Below, piece after piece: positions 1 through 7,690 of a stretch of 64,000 nt of DNA. Within the stretch, counting starts at the first letter, position 1. Every line of letters starts with the position of its first letter. Source of the stretch: Aureibaculum flavum (GTDB lineage Bacteria > Bacteroidota > Bacteroidia > Flavobacteriales > Flavobacteriaceae); NCBI RefSeq assembly GCF_016406085.1, contig NZ_JAEHFJ010000001.1, forward strand, positions 62,001 through 126,000. The letters run 5' to 3'. Under the pieces are notes generated by a model. The model saw only the letters and a list, made by a program, of their open reading frames with translations, did no database searches and was not told the DNA's origin. Both the position numbers and the translations under genes were made by a program.

Positions 1-189
1 AGATTCAGAAATTGTTTTCTCTAAACCCATTGCTCTAAAGTCTTGGCCGTCATTCATCAATAAAACAGGAAAACGATCTTCAGAGCTCCTATAATTACCA
101 GGTGCCATCAAACGGAACTTAACCTTTCTGTCGAGATACTTAGAAAAAAAACTCCCATTCAAACTTATGTAATCTATACTAAAACCCAT
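1..189 (-). CDS. Putative esterase (alpha/beta hydrolase), N-terminal fragment cut by the window edge
   Basis: Only the first 63 codons are visible. The ATG is at 187-189 and the frame stays open to base 1, so the gene continues to the left. The segment PVLLMNDGQDF (residues 41-51) resembles the N-terminal strand and turn of PF00756 esterases (Fes, IroE, esterase D type). The catalytic Ser, Asp and His lie outside the window, so activity cannot be judged. The gene diverges from another alpha/beta hydrolase (329-1048) across 139 bases, so the two may share control and may both serve the ATP-grasp/amidoligase cluster to the right. It could equally be an unrelated acyl esterase. Confidence 0.6.
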   Translation of the reverse strand, partial: MGFSIDYISLNGSFFSKYLDRKVKFRLMAPGNYRSSEDRFPVLLMNDGQDFRAMGLEKTISES

Positions 190-328
190 TATTCATTTTA
201 ATGTGTGCAATATTAACGATTAATTAAAAATTAAATGATAAAGAATCCTAAAATAAATTATTTAAATACTAAATAGTCATTGTTTAACATTTTTATTTAT
301 ATTTAACAAACAAAGACTAAACCAACCT

Positions 329-1048
329 ATGGCTCAAGTACAACATACTCAATATTATTCAAACACATTAAATAGAAATATTAATCTTGAAGTAACGGGG
401 CATTGGGGACATCCTATTTTGATGTTTCCATCCTCTGGAGGAAAGTATACGCAAAACAATGATTTTGGCTTAAACGAATCCGTTATGCGATTTGTTGAAG
501 AAGGCAGAATAAAGCTTTATAATATAGAAACACTAGATATGTTAAGCTTTTATGCAGAAGATTTACCTACCGATGTAATCATTCATAATTATGAGTTATA
601 CATGCAATTTCTAAAAAATGAAATGATTCCGTATATACAAAATGAATGTAATACGCATAGAATAGCAGTTGCTGGTTGTAGTTTTGGAGGCTATCATGCG
701 GCAAACACAGCATTTCGATTTCCTGATTTAGTTTCTCATTTATTTTCGTTATCTGGTGTATTTAATATTAGAAATTTTACACCAAATTCAGACGACATGA
801 GAATTTATTACAACTGTCCTAATGAATTTATGGTCGATGAAGAATCATGGAAATACAACCACATGCAAATTGTTTTGAGCACATCTGATTGGGATAGTTG
901 CAAACCTAAAAACGAAAATATGGCAAGTGTTTTAGAGTCAAAAGGAATACCTTATTGGTATGATGAAAAAAAATGGATAGAACATGATTGGCCTTTGTGG
1001 AAAATGGTTTTTCCGGAATATGTAGAAAAGTATTTTCCACAATCTTAG
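329..1048 (+). CDS. Alpha/beta hydrolase (esterase-like)
   Basis: A 239-residue cytosolic protein with no signal peptide. The nucleophile elbow is GCSFGG with Ser118; Asp187 (in STSDWD) and His219 (in EHDW) are plausible partners, giving a complete triad. The N-terminal part (HPILMFPSSGG, about 28-38) fits the oxyanion region of esterase-type hydrolases (PF00756-like). The gene starts a plus-strand series with two ATP-grasp enzymes, a GCS2-like ligase and a glutamine amidotransferase, so it may hydrolyse an ester or amide intermediate of that pathway. This link is inferred from gene order. A candidate -7 box at 1109-1116 suggests the following genes also have their own promoter. Confidence 0.75.
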   Translation: MAQVQHTQYYSNTLNRNINLEVTGHWGHPILMFPSSGGKYTQNNDFGLNESVMRFVEEGRIKLYNIETLDMLSFYAEDLPTDVIIHNYELYMQFLKNEMIPYIQNECNTHRIAVAGCSFGGYHAANTAFRFPDLVSHLFSLSGVFNIRNFTPNSDDMRIYYNCPNEFMVDEESWKYNHMQIVLSTSDWDSCKPKNENMASVLESKGIPYWYDEKKWIEHDWPLWKMVFPEYVEKYFPQS

Positions 1049-1108
1049 AAAGCTTGACAATAAATAATTAAATAAATAAGATTACGAAGACTATTTTTAA
1101 TTAGAATT

Positions 1109-1116
1109 TACATTTG
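1109..1116 (+). promoter_or_regulatory. Candidate -7 promoter box (TACATTTG) for the ATP-grasp/amidoligase genes
   Basis: TACATTTG matches the Bacteroidota -7 consensus TAnnTTTG exactly and lies 62 bases before the ATG of the ATP-grasp gene. No TTG stands at the usual -33 spacing, so the promoter may be weak or regulated. Confidence 0.4.
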
Positions 1117-1177
1117 TAATACAGGTAAATTATGATTGAAAATTAATTAAATTATAAAATCAAAAAAATAAAATATT

Positions 1178-2500
1178 ATGGCAAAAAAAGTTGGAATATT
1201 ATTCGGAATGGAAGATACTTTTCCATGGGCATTCATTGACAGAGTTAATGAATTAGGAAAAGGTAAAGTAGTTGCTGAAGCAGTTATTATTGATAAAGTT
1301 CAGCAAGGTATAGATTATGGATATGATGTCATCATCGATAGAATATCGCAAGAAGTTCCTTTTTACCGTGCCTATTTAAAAAATGCATCATTAATGGGTA
1401 CAGCAGTAATAAACAATCCTTTTTGGTGGAGTGCTGATGAGAAATTCTTTAATAATTGTTTATCACTTCAAATTGGAGTACCTGTACCAAAGACTATTTT
1501 ATTACCCTCTAATGCTAGACCTGATGATACTACTGACAAGTCTTTTAGAAATTTAAAAGCTCCTTTAGATTGGGATTATATTTTTAATTATATTGGTTTC
1601 CCTGCCTATATGAAACCTCATTCTGGAGGTGGATGGAAAAGTGTTTATCGTGTTGAAAATGCAGATGATTTATTTGAAAAACATGGTGAGACGGAACAAT
1701 TGGTAATGATGCTTCAAGAAGAAATTGTATTTGAAGATTACTATCGCGTGTATTGTTTAGGGCAAAAACATGTGCATATTATGCCTTACGAGCCTAGAAA
1801 CGAACCTCATTTACGTTATGTTACCGAACCAAAAACAAAAGGTGAAGAGCACAAGAAGTTAATGAAAACTATTCATGATTATACCATTAAACTAAATGAA
1901 GCCTTAGGTTACGATTTCAATACTGTTGAGTTCGCCATTAGAAATGGAGTTCCTTATGCCATAGATTTTTGCAATCCTGCACCAGATGCAGATATTAATT
2001 CTGTGGGACAAACTAATTTTGATTGGATTGTAGAACATTCTGCTCAATTAGCCGTTGAAAAAGCACTTGCACACAAAGGAAAACAAAATAATACTTCTTG
2101 GGGTACTTTTTTAACGAACGCCATTACACCATTAAAACCAAAGGTTAAAAAATCTAAATTAAAAACAGCAAATCAGATTAAAAAATCTGTAATTAAAAAA
2201 GAAGTAACTGCAGCTGCAAAAAAAGTAAAAAAGGTTTCGGCAAAAAAAACTACACCTAAAAAAGTTGTGAAGCCAGCTCCAAAAGTTGATGCAAAACCAA
2301 AAGTTGTGGTAAAGCCAAAAGCAGCAGCTAAAAAAACAACTGTGGCCAAACCTAAAGCAATCACTAAACCAAAAGTTACTGAGAAGCCAAAGTTAGCAGT
2401 TAAAAAAACAACTGTAGCTAAACCTAAAGCGGTGACTGAACCGAAAGAAACGGTTAAAAAAGCAGTGACTAAACCTAAAATAAAGCCTAAGAAAAAATAG
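1178..2500 (+). CDS. ATP-grasp ligase with a C-terminal lysine-rich, histone-H1-like tail
   Basis: A 440-residue protein in two parts. Residues 1-310 look like a RimK/D-Ala-D-Ala-ligase-type ATP-grasp enzyme: Lys146 in AYMKPHSGGG (nucleotide-binding lysine and glycine-rich loop), Glu181/182 (adenine-side carboxylates), Glu251 in NTVEFAI, and Asp263/Asn266 in AIDFCNPAPD (Mg-binding). Such enzymes join a carboxylate to an amine through an acyl phosphate. Residues from about 318 are almost only Lys, Pro, Ala, Thr and Val with an imperfect 24-residue repeat (KKTTVAKPKA twice), like bacterial H1-like tails. It is the first of four ligase/amidotransferase genes; the next starts 33 bases downstream. 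The substrate is unknown. The tail may bind nucleic acid or polyanions, or be a modification target; both are speculation. Confidence 0.75.
   Translation: MAKKVGILFGMEDTFPWAFIDRVNELGKGKVVAEAVIIDKVQQGIDYGYDVIIDRISQEVPFYRAYLKNASLMGTAVINNPFWWSADEKFFNNCLSLQIGVPVPKTILLPSNARPDDTTDKSFRNLKAPLDWDYIFNYIGFPAYMKPHSGGGWKSVYRVENADDLFEKHGETEQLVMMLQEEIVFEDYYRVYCLGQKHVHIMPYEPRNEPHLRYVTEPKTKGEEHKKLMKTIHDYTIKLNEALGYDFNTVEFAIRNGVPYAIDFCNPAPDADINSVGQTNFDWIVEHSAQLAVEKALAHKGKQNNTSWGTFLTNAITPLKPKVKKSKLKTANQIKKSVIKKEVTAAAKKVKKVSAKKTTPKKVVKPAPKVDAKPKVVVKPKAAAKKTTVAKPKAITKPKVTEKPKLAVKKTTVAKPKAVTEPKETVKKAVTKPKIKPKKK
2329..2470 (+). repeat. Imperfect 72-base tandem repeat coding the lysine-rich tail
   Basis: A run of seven A followed by CAACTG recurs at 2330 and 2402, a 72-base (24-codon) period. 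The two units both code KKTTVAKPKA and differ mainly at synonymous or conservative sites. A third, shorter unit (VKKAVTKPK) follows. Such tracts expand and contract by slippage, so tail length may vary between strains. Confidence 0.6.
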
Positions 2501-2533
2501 AAATTAATTAATAATTAATCCATAACCACAGAT

Positions 2534-3631
2534 ATGCATAAATTCACCCTTGGAATAGAAGAAGAATTTCAAATTCTTGATGGCGATACTTTAAAATTAC
2601 GCTCCCATATGTCTAAAATTTTAGAAGGTGGAAAAGTGCTATTAAAGGAACGTATTAAAGAAGAAATGCACCAATCTGTGGTGGAAATGGGTACAAATGT
2701 TTGTGAAAATATTCAAGAAGCTAGAGACGAAGTTTCGTATTTACGCCAGCAGGTTATTGATTTGGCAGCAAAAGAAGGACTGAAAGTAGCAGCGGCAGGT
2801 ACGCATCCCATCTCAAATTGGAGTGAACAATTAATTACGAACAATCCTCGATATGATGAATTGATTGCTGAAATGAAAGATGTGGCTCGCTCCAATCTAA
2901 TTTTTGGTATGCATGTTCATGTGGGTATTCCTAATCGTGAAGAAGGTTTACATATTATGAATGTGGCTCGGTATTTTTTACCGCATTTATATGCATTATC
3001 TACCAATTCTCCATTTTGGGAAGCCAGAGAAACAGGTTTTAAATCCTTTCGCTCTAAAATATTTGATAAATTTCCAAGAACAGGAATTCCACCTTATTTT
3101 TCTAGTGTTGCTGAGTATGATAAATTTGTAGATATTTTAGTTAAAACACATTGTATAGATAATGGCAAGAAAATTTGGTGGGATATTCGTTTACATCCCT
3201 TCTACCCAACAGTAGAATTTAGGGTTTGTGATATGATGATGACGGTTGATGAAGTAACCTGTATTGCTGCTATTATGCAATGTATTATAGCAAAACTGAG
3301 TAAACTACATTCAAAAAATCAAAGTTTTAGATCATATAGACGTATTTTAATTAATGAAAATAAATGGCGTGCAGCCCGTTGGGGTATAGAAGCTAAGCTT
3401 ATTGATTTTGGTAAAGAAGAAGAAGTACCATTTGCCATATTAATACAAGAATTACTAGAATTTATTGATGATGTGGTTGATGATCTCGGATGCCGGACAG
3501 AAGTAAATTATGTTTATCAAATGCTAGAACAAGGTTCGGGTGCTGATAGACAGCTAAAAGTCTTTGAAGAAACAGGCGATTTAAAAGAAGTTGTTAAATA
3601 TATTGTAGAACAAACGGCAAAAGGTTTATAG
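2534..3631 (+). CDS. Carboxylate-amine ligase, GCS2/YbdK family (COG2170)
   Basis: A 365-residue protein with the family hallmarks: the N-terminal GIEEEFQ motif (Glu9-11, metal and ATP site) and GMHVHVG at 125-131. This family is related to glutamate-cysteine ligase; characterised relatives ligate amino groups to carboxylates with ATP. The length is usual for YbdK proteins. It follows the ATP-grasp gene by 33 bases and precedes the amidotransferase gene by 175 bases, on the same strand. In this setting it probably adds an amino acid or amine to a small acid rather than making glutathione, since no gshB-like partner is evident. The family call is firm; the substrate is not known. Confidence 0.88.
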   Translation: MHKFTLGIEEEFQILDGDTLKLRSHMSKILEGGKVLLKERIKEEMHQSVVEMGTNVCENIQEARDEVSYLRQQVIDLAAKEGLKVAAAGTHPISNWSEQLITNNPRYDELIAEMKDVARSNLIFGMHVHVGIPNREEGLHIMNVARYFLPHLYALSTNSPFWEARETGFKSFRSKIFDKFPRTGIPPYFSSVAEYDKFVDILVKTHCIDNGKKIWWDIRLHPFYPTVEFRVCDMMMTVDEVTCIAAIMQCIIAKLSKLHSKNQSFRSYRRILINENKWRAARWGIEAKLIDFGKEEEVPFAILIQELLEFIDDVVDDLGCRTEVNYVYQMLEQGSGADRQLKVFEETGDLKEVVKYIVEQTAKGL

Positions 3632-3806
3632 AAGCGTAATTTTGCATGCAACAAACAGTTCAACGTATATTAAAGCTTATTTGAAAAGCTAAAAATTTTA
3701 GCAAATGCAATAAAGTTTGAATCTAATACGTATTAGAACTTAGTTTTTAATCGAATCGAAAACAATCAAAAAATTTACGGACTGTTTTTAAATTTAAAGA
3801 AGAAGA

Positions 3807-4643
3807 ATGCGGAGTACTTATAAAATTGCAATTTTAGATATGAATGAAGGTGTACCAAATGAAGGTATGCGTTGTATAAAAATGTTGGTCGGTCAGTTTT
3901 TGGCTCAAGAAGGTATTAAGGGTAATTATGATATTTTTGAAGTAAGAGTTAAGGGAGAAATTCCGAAAATAGATAAATATGATATTTACATATCTTCAGG
4001 CGGTCCTGGTTCTCCAAAATTAACGGGCTCGCAATGGGAAACGGATTATTTTAATTTAATTGATTCAATTTTAAGTCAAAATCTATTCAAGCATCAAAAG
4101 AAACATCTTTTTTTAATCTGCCACTCTTTTCAATTAGCATGTTTACATTGGGATATTGCTAAAGTAACTAAACGAAGATCTACTTCTTTTGGAATACTGC
4201 CTATCCATAAAACAGAAAGTGGATTTAATGAACCTCTTTTTGAAGGTTTAGAAGATCCCTTTTTCGCTGTAGACTCCAGAGACTATCAAGTTGTGATGCC
4301 GAAAGAATGGAAATTGAATAGTTTAGAAGGTAATATTCTTTGTAGAGAAAAAATAAGACCAGATGTACCTTTAGAAAGAGCAGTAATGGCTATCCGATTT
4401 ACCAAGGAAATTTTTGGAACACAGTTTCATCCAGAAGCTGATGCTGAAGGAATGACACGTTATTTTCAACAAGAAGAAAAACGGGCGTTGGTAATCAAAA
4501 AATATGGTAAAAAGAAATACCTGGGTATGATAGATCAGTTAAACGATGATGATAAAATTTTAAGAACAAACAGTATTATTATTCCTCGTTTTTTAAAAAT
4601 GGCAGCTGAAAAAATTAAACAATCAAAATTAGCATCTGTATGA
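3807..4643 (+). CDS. Class I glutamine amidotransferase-like protein
   Basis: A 278-residue protein with the GATase class I fold: an oxyanion-type loop SSGGPGSP (63-70), nucleophile Cys105 in LICHSFQLA, and the His208/Glu210 pair in GTQFHPEAD. The Cys loop reads ICHSFQ rather than the usual GICLGHQ, as in stand-alone GAT1 members that hydrolyse gamma-glutamyl amides (PuuD-like logic) instead of feeding ammonia to a fixed synthase. The C-terminal 60 residues extend beyond the core. Its stop overlaps the start of the next gene by four bases (ATGA), so translation of the two is probably coupled. It could remove a gamma-glutamyl group made by the upstream ligase, or supply ammonia; the sequence does not decide. 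Confidence 0.8.
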   Translation: MRSTYKIAILDMNEGVPNEGMRCIKMLVGQFLAQEGIKGNYDIFEVRVKGEIPKIDKYDIYISSGGPGSPKLTGSQWETDYFNLIDSILSQNLFKHQKKHLFLICHSFQLACLHWDIAKVTKRRSTSFGILPIHKTESGFNEPLFEGLEDPFFAVDSRDYQVVMPKEWKLNSLEGNILCREKIRPDVPLERAVMAIRFTKEIFGTQFHPEADAEGMTRYFQQEEKRALVIKKYGKKKYLGMIDQLNDDDKILRTNSIIIPRFLKMAAEKIKQSKLASV

Positions 4644-5839
4644 TAGCAAAAATTCGTAATGCTTTTAATGAAAATTTTAAAGATGAATACTATGATAACT
4701 TACAGCAAGATGTAAAAGAAACTTTTGGAGAAGAATGTGCTTTTCGTATTTCTGAAACTCCTGTTTTTATAGATGCATCACTAAAAAATAAGATTTTTGA
4801 TGCCTGTGATTCGATAATTGAACAGTTATGGGAAATTGATTTTGATGAAATTCGTCAAAAATTTATACCAAAATCATTACAATCTCCTAGTCCCATGGGT
4901 AAACCTCATTTTCTAGCTATAGATTTTGGACTTTGTGATGATGGAAATGGCAATATTGTACCACAGTTAATAGAATTACAAGCCTTCCCTACCCTGTTTT
5001 TTTATCAACCCTTTTTGGGTAAAGCTGTTTTAAAACACTACAAGAATTTTCCAAAAGGAGATTTTCATTATTTTTTCAGTAAGCTTAATGACAAAACCTA
5101 TATAGAGGAAGTTAGAAAAGTAATTTTAGGTGATGAGAAACCTGAGAATGTAATTTTAATGGAACTCTATCCTGAAAAACAAAAAACCAGAATAGATTTT
5201 TGGGCAACGAAACAAGCCTTGGGTATTGAAGTGGTGTGTATGACCCAAATTATTAAAGAAGGTAAAAAGCTATTTTATATTAAAGACGGAATAAAAACAC
5301 CCATTCATCGTATATATAATCGTGTAATTTTAGATGAATTATTGCAAATAAAAGACTTAAAAACCAACATAAATTTAAATGATGACCTTGATGTAGAATG
5401 GGTTACACATCCCGATTGGTTTTTTATGATTTCTAAGTGTATAATGCCATTATTAAAACATAAATACATACCAAAATCCTATTATTTAAATGACTATCCT
5501 ATTGATTTAAATCTCAATAAATATGTACTTAAACCCCTCTTTTCATTTGCTGGTAAAGGAATAAATCTTTACCCAACGCAAGAAACTATCAATGACATTA
5601 AGGATAAAGAGAATTATATATTACAACAAAAAGTAAACTACGCCTCCTTAGTGAAAACAAATACTGAAAAAAATTCTAAGGTAGAATTACGTATCCTTTA
5701 TATTTGGGACGAAGCAGCTAACAAATTAAAACCTGTTATCAATTTAACCCGAATGAGTAAAGGTGAGCTAATTAACGTTTCTCATTTAACTGAAGACACA
5801 TGGATTGGGTCTTCTATTAGTTTTTTCGAGAACACATAA
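4640..5839 (+). CDS. ATP-grasp-like ligase, apparently circularly permuted (glutathionylspermidine-synthase-like order)
   Basis: A 399-residue protein starting inside the stop of the amidotransferase gene. The order of motifs is unusual: an acidic segment (AIDFGLCDDGNG and IELQAFP, about 93-117, with Glu112) comes before the nucleotide-binding lysine segment YVLKPLFSFAGKG (Lys298), followed by ELRILY (Arg351) and NLTRMS (Asn368, Arg371). This resembles glutathionylspermidine synthase and related permuted ATP-grasp enzymes, where an RFDF...EYNADTP segment precedes the Lys. I infer an amide-bond-forming enzyme acting with its neighbours. It is the last gene of the run; a strong hairpin follows. 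The ATP-grasp fold is likely; the exact family is not recognised. Confidence 0.65.
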   Translation: MIAKIRNAFNENFKDEYYDNLQQDVKETFGEECAFRISETPVFIDASLKNKIFDACDSIIEQLWEIDFDEIRQKFIPKSLQSPSPMGKPHFLAIDFGLCDDGNGNIVPQLIELQAFPTLFFYQPFLGKAVLKHYKNFPKGDFHYFFSKLNDKTYIEEVRKVILGDEKPENVILMELYPEKQKTRIDFWATKQALGIEVVCMTQIIKEGKKLFYIKDGIKTPIHRIYNRVILDELLQIKDLKTNINLNDDLDVEWVTHPDWFFMISKCIMPLLKHKYIPKSYYLNDYPIDLNLNKYVLKPLFSFAGKGINLYPTQETINDIKDKENYILQQKVNYASLVKTNTEKNSKVELRILYIWDEAANKLKPVINLTRMSKGELINVSHLTEDTWIGSSISFFENT

Positions 5840-5855
5840 TAGACCTATATAAAAA

Positions 5856-5886
5856 AGAGTCAAGACAACCTTTTTGTCTTGACTCT
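5856..5886. terminator. Bidirectional intrinsic terminator between the amidoligase cluster and ssb
   Basis: A perfect 12-base stem (AGAGTCAAGACA and its complement) with a seven-base loop, flanked by an A-run on the left and T-rich sequence on the right. It lies between the convergent genes ending at 5839 and 5920 and can serve both strands. Confidence 0.85.
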
Positions 5887-5919
5887 AATTCTTTATTTTT
5901 TAATTCTGAAACTTTGTAA

Positions 5920-6264
5920 TTAGGCACTTTTATTTTTACCCAACATCAAAAGTTCATTAATTACAACCTCAGTGATGTATTTTTTATTGCCTTCTTTATC
6001 ATCATAACTTCTGGTTGTTAATTTACCTTCTACGGCAACTTCATTTCCTTTCACTAAGTATTTTTCAATGATCTCTGCAGTTTTGTTCCAGGCTATTACA
6101 TTGTGCCATTGGGTATCTGTTACTTTCTCTCCGCTCGCATTTTTATAGCTTTCATTTGTAGCTATTGAAAATTTCGCTAATTTCTTACCTGATTCTAAGG
6201 TAATGATTTCAGGATTGTCTCCTAAGTTTCCAATCAACTGTACTTTGTTTCTAAGTGCGTTCAT
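5920..6264 (-). CDS. ssb: Single-stranded DNA-binding protein, short form
   Basis: A 114-residue OB-fold protein. I place the start at 6262-6264 because the homologous segment begins MNALRNKVQLIGNLGDNPEI; the in-frame ATG at 6339 would add 25 residues unlike SSB. Typical SSB features are TQWHNVIAW and the EVAVEGKLTTRSYDDKEG strand. The protein stops right after the OB fold (ending LGKNKSA) and lacks the acidic DDDIPF-type tip through which other SSBs recruit partners. Such short SSBs occur as accessory paralogs in Bacteroidota, so a housekeeping ssb probably lies elsewhere. A decayed second copy of this gene and its upstream region lies at 32104-32357. Confidence 0.88.
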   Translation of the reverse strand: MNALRNKVQLIGNLGDNPEIITLESGKKLAKFSIATNESYKNASGEKVTDTQWHNVIAWNKTAEIIEKYLVKGNEVAVEGKLTTRSYDDKEGNKKYITEVVINELLMLGKNKSA

Positions 6265-6641
6265 AATATTTATTTTAATGGTTAAACAGTTAAGATATAT
6301 CCCCGGACTCGTTCTAGGGCTTTTTAAATAATTTGTCAAATACTATATTTTGATTTCGACACTGCAAACATATAACCAGTAACAAATTATATTCGGTTGT
6401 TAAGTAATTACTTTCGTTTGTAGTCGAATGTAGTCGTTTGTAATTGACTTAAGGTGCTCTTTTAGTGTTTTTTAACTCAACTTACACATATTTAAAAAAA
6501 TTCACTGATCATTTTAATTTTTTAACTTTTTTATTTAAGACATAGAAATGAACTCTTATTAAAGACTCTAACTCGCTCTAAAACACAATAACAATTACTC
6601 ATAACCGTTTTATTTTCACTAATCTATCAATAAGAGAATTA
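6265..6641. other. Divergent intergenic region between ssb and a lipoprotein gene
   Basis: This 377-base stretch holds the leader and upstream element of ssb (see 6365-6420) and, on the plus side, an AT-rich leader for the lipoprotein gene at 6642. A short direct repeat, GTAGTCGAAT / GTAGTCGTTT, lies at about 6420-6440. I find no small gene in it. Confidence 0.5.
6365..6420 (-). promoter_or_regulatory. ssb promoter and conserved upstream element
   Basis: Read on the minus strand: AAACGAAAGTAATTA, five bases, CAACCGAA, a 19-base spacer, then TATGTTTG, an exact TAnnTTTG -7 box about 100 bases before the ssb ATG. The same three blocks with identical spacing stand upstream of the ssb relic before recQ (32303-32357). 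No TTG occupies the -33 position; CAACCGAA sits there instead, which suggests an activator site or a non-standard sigma-factor contact. Confidence 0.55.
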
Positions 6642-7607
6642 ATGAAAAAAATAAATTTATTAGTCATAACTATTATGTCGATATTAGTGTTCTCGTGTGC
6701 CTCAGATGATATTAATCCTGAAATTATTACCAGTGATTTTTTTCAAACTATTGATGAAAACCAATTGATTACTGCTGAAATTGGAAAAATAGAAGCCACT
6801 ACTAACGACGGCAAATTATCCTATACTATAAAGAGTCAATCTCCAAATGGTAGTTTAGCTCTACATAATACTAATGGAATATTAAGTGTTGCTAATGCGA
6901 CCACGTTTGATTATGAAACAAATCAAACAATTACCGCTTCTATAGAAATTAAGAGCAAAAGTTTAACGAAAACTATTAATGCTACGATTACACTTAACAA
7001 TACAGATGACTTGGCGTTTTTTTTATCAGACTCTAAAGCTGCCTATATAGCCGCTGCAGATAATGAATGGATTTATGTAACAGAAAATGAATACAATACG
7101 CTATACAACAATTTAAATAATGTTGCTGTGCATGGTTCAACAAATTCTGAATTTGATTATGCTAGTGATGTACAATTGGGGCCATTTTACGGCTGGACAA
7201 TGGCAAATATAAATCAAGAAACGGCTATGCCTGACCATAGTTATGTATTCGCCTTTAAGTATGAAGTAAAAGGCAATAATATTGCCAACACGCAAGTAAA
7301 GCAATCTAGTACTTCTAATTATTCTGGTTTTAATAATGTTGGTAATACGTTACCAATTCATTCATCTACGACTTCAAAAACATTCTATTTTGTAATTAAA
7401 AACAATAATAACCCAACTACAGATGCTGGTTATATGGGACTTTACAAGTCTGATAATTCTTATTTAAGTTTTAAAAGACAACCGGGAAAATATTATTGGT
7501 CTAATTCAAATGTAAATGATCTTAATGATGACAATTATGGAAGTGATGGAGCGTCAGGCGTTAGATGGCTTCATCAAGGTTTAAGTACAACTCAAAAACA
7601 GTGGTAA
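6642..7607 (+). CDS. Lipoprotein with a cadherin-like domain, function unknown
   Basis: A 321-residue protein with a lipoprotein signal peptide: hydrophobic residues 4-17 and a lipobox ending VFSC (Cys19). The next residues, ASDD, fit the acidic signal that directs Bacteroidota lipoproteins to the cell surface. Residues about 35-115 (IDENQ, the TNDGKLSYTI strand, NGILSVANATTFDYE) look like a cadherin-type beta-sandwich common in flavobacterial surface proteins. The rest is rich in Asn, Ser, Tyr and Gly (FKYEVKGNN, GVRWLHQGLS) and not recognised. It stands alone between the ssb upstream region and pta. It could bind glycans or matrix; nothing in the sequence proves that. Confidence 0.6.
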   Translation: MKKINLLVITIMSILVFSCASDDINPEIITSDFFQTIDENQLITAEIGKIEATTNDGKLSYTIKSQSPNGSLALHNTNGILSVANATTFDYETNQTITASIEIKSKSLTKTINATITLNNTDDLAFFLSDSKAAYIAAADNEWIYVTENEYNTLYNNLNNVAVHGSTNSEFDYASDVQLGPFYGWTMANINQETAMPDHSYVFAFKYEVKGNNIANTQVKQSSTSNYSGFNNVGNTLPIHSSTTSKTFYFVIKNNNNPTTDAGYMGLYKSDNSYLSFKRQPGKYYWSNSNVNDLNDDNYGSDGASGVRWLHQGLSTTQKQW

Positions 7608-7656
7608 AATATTAAGAAAACCTGACAAGTATCATATCTTTAACTAGTTATTTTAG

Positions 7657-7664
7657 TAAATTTG
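7657..7664 (+). promoter_or_regulatory. Candidate -7 box (TAAATTTG) of pta-ackA
   Basis: TAAATTTG matches TAnnTTTG and ends 26 bases before the pta ATG, a normal leader length. No clear TTG is seen at the -33 spacing. Confidence 0.5.
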
Positions 7665-7690
7665 CAGGTATAATTTTTCACGAGAATACA

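Noticed and set aside
2173-2364. Minus-strand frame of 63 codons, rich in Phe and Thr
   Set aside because: It is the reverse complement of the Lys/Ala/Thr-coding repeat; Lys codons AAA/AAG become Phe/Leu codons.
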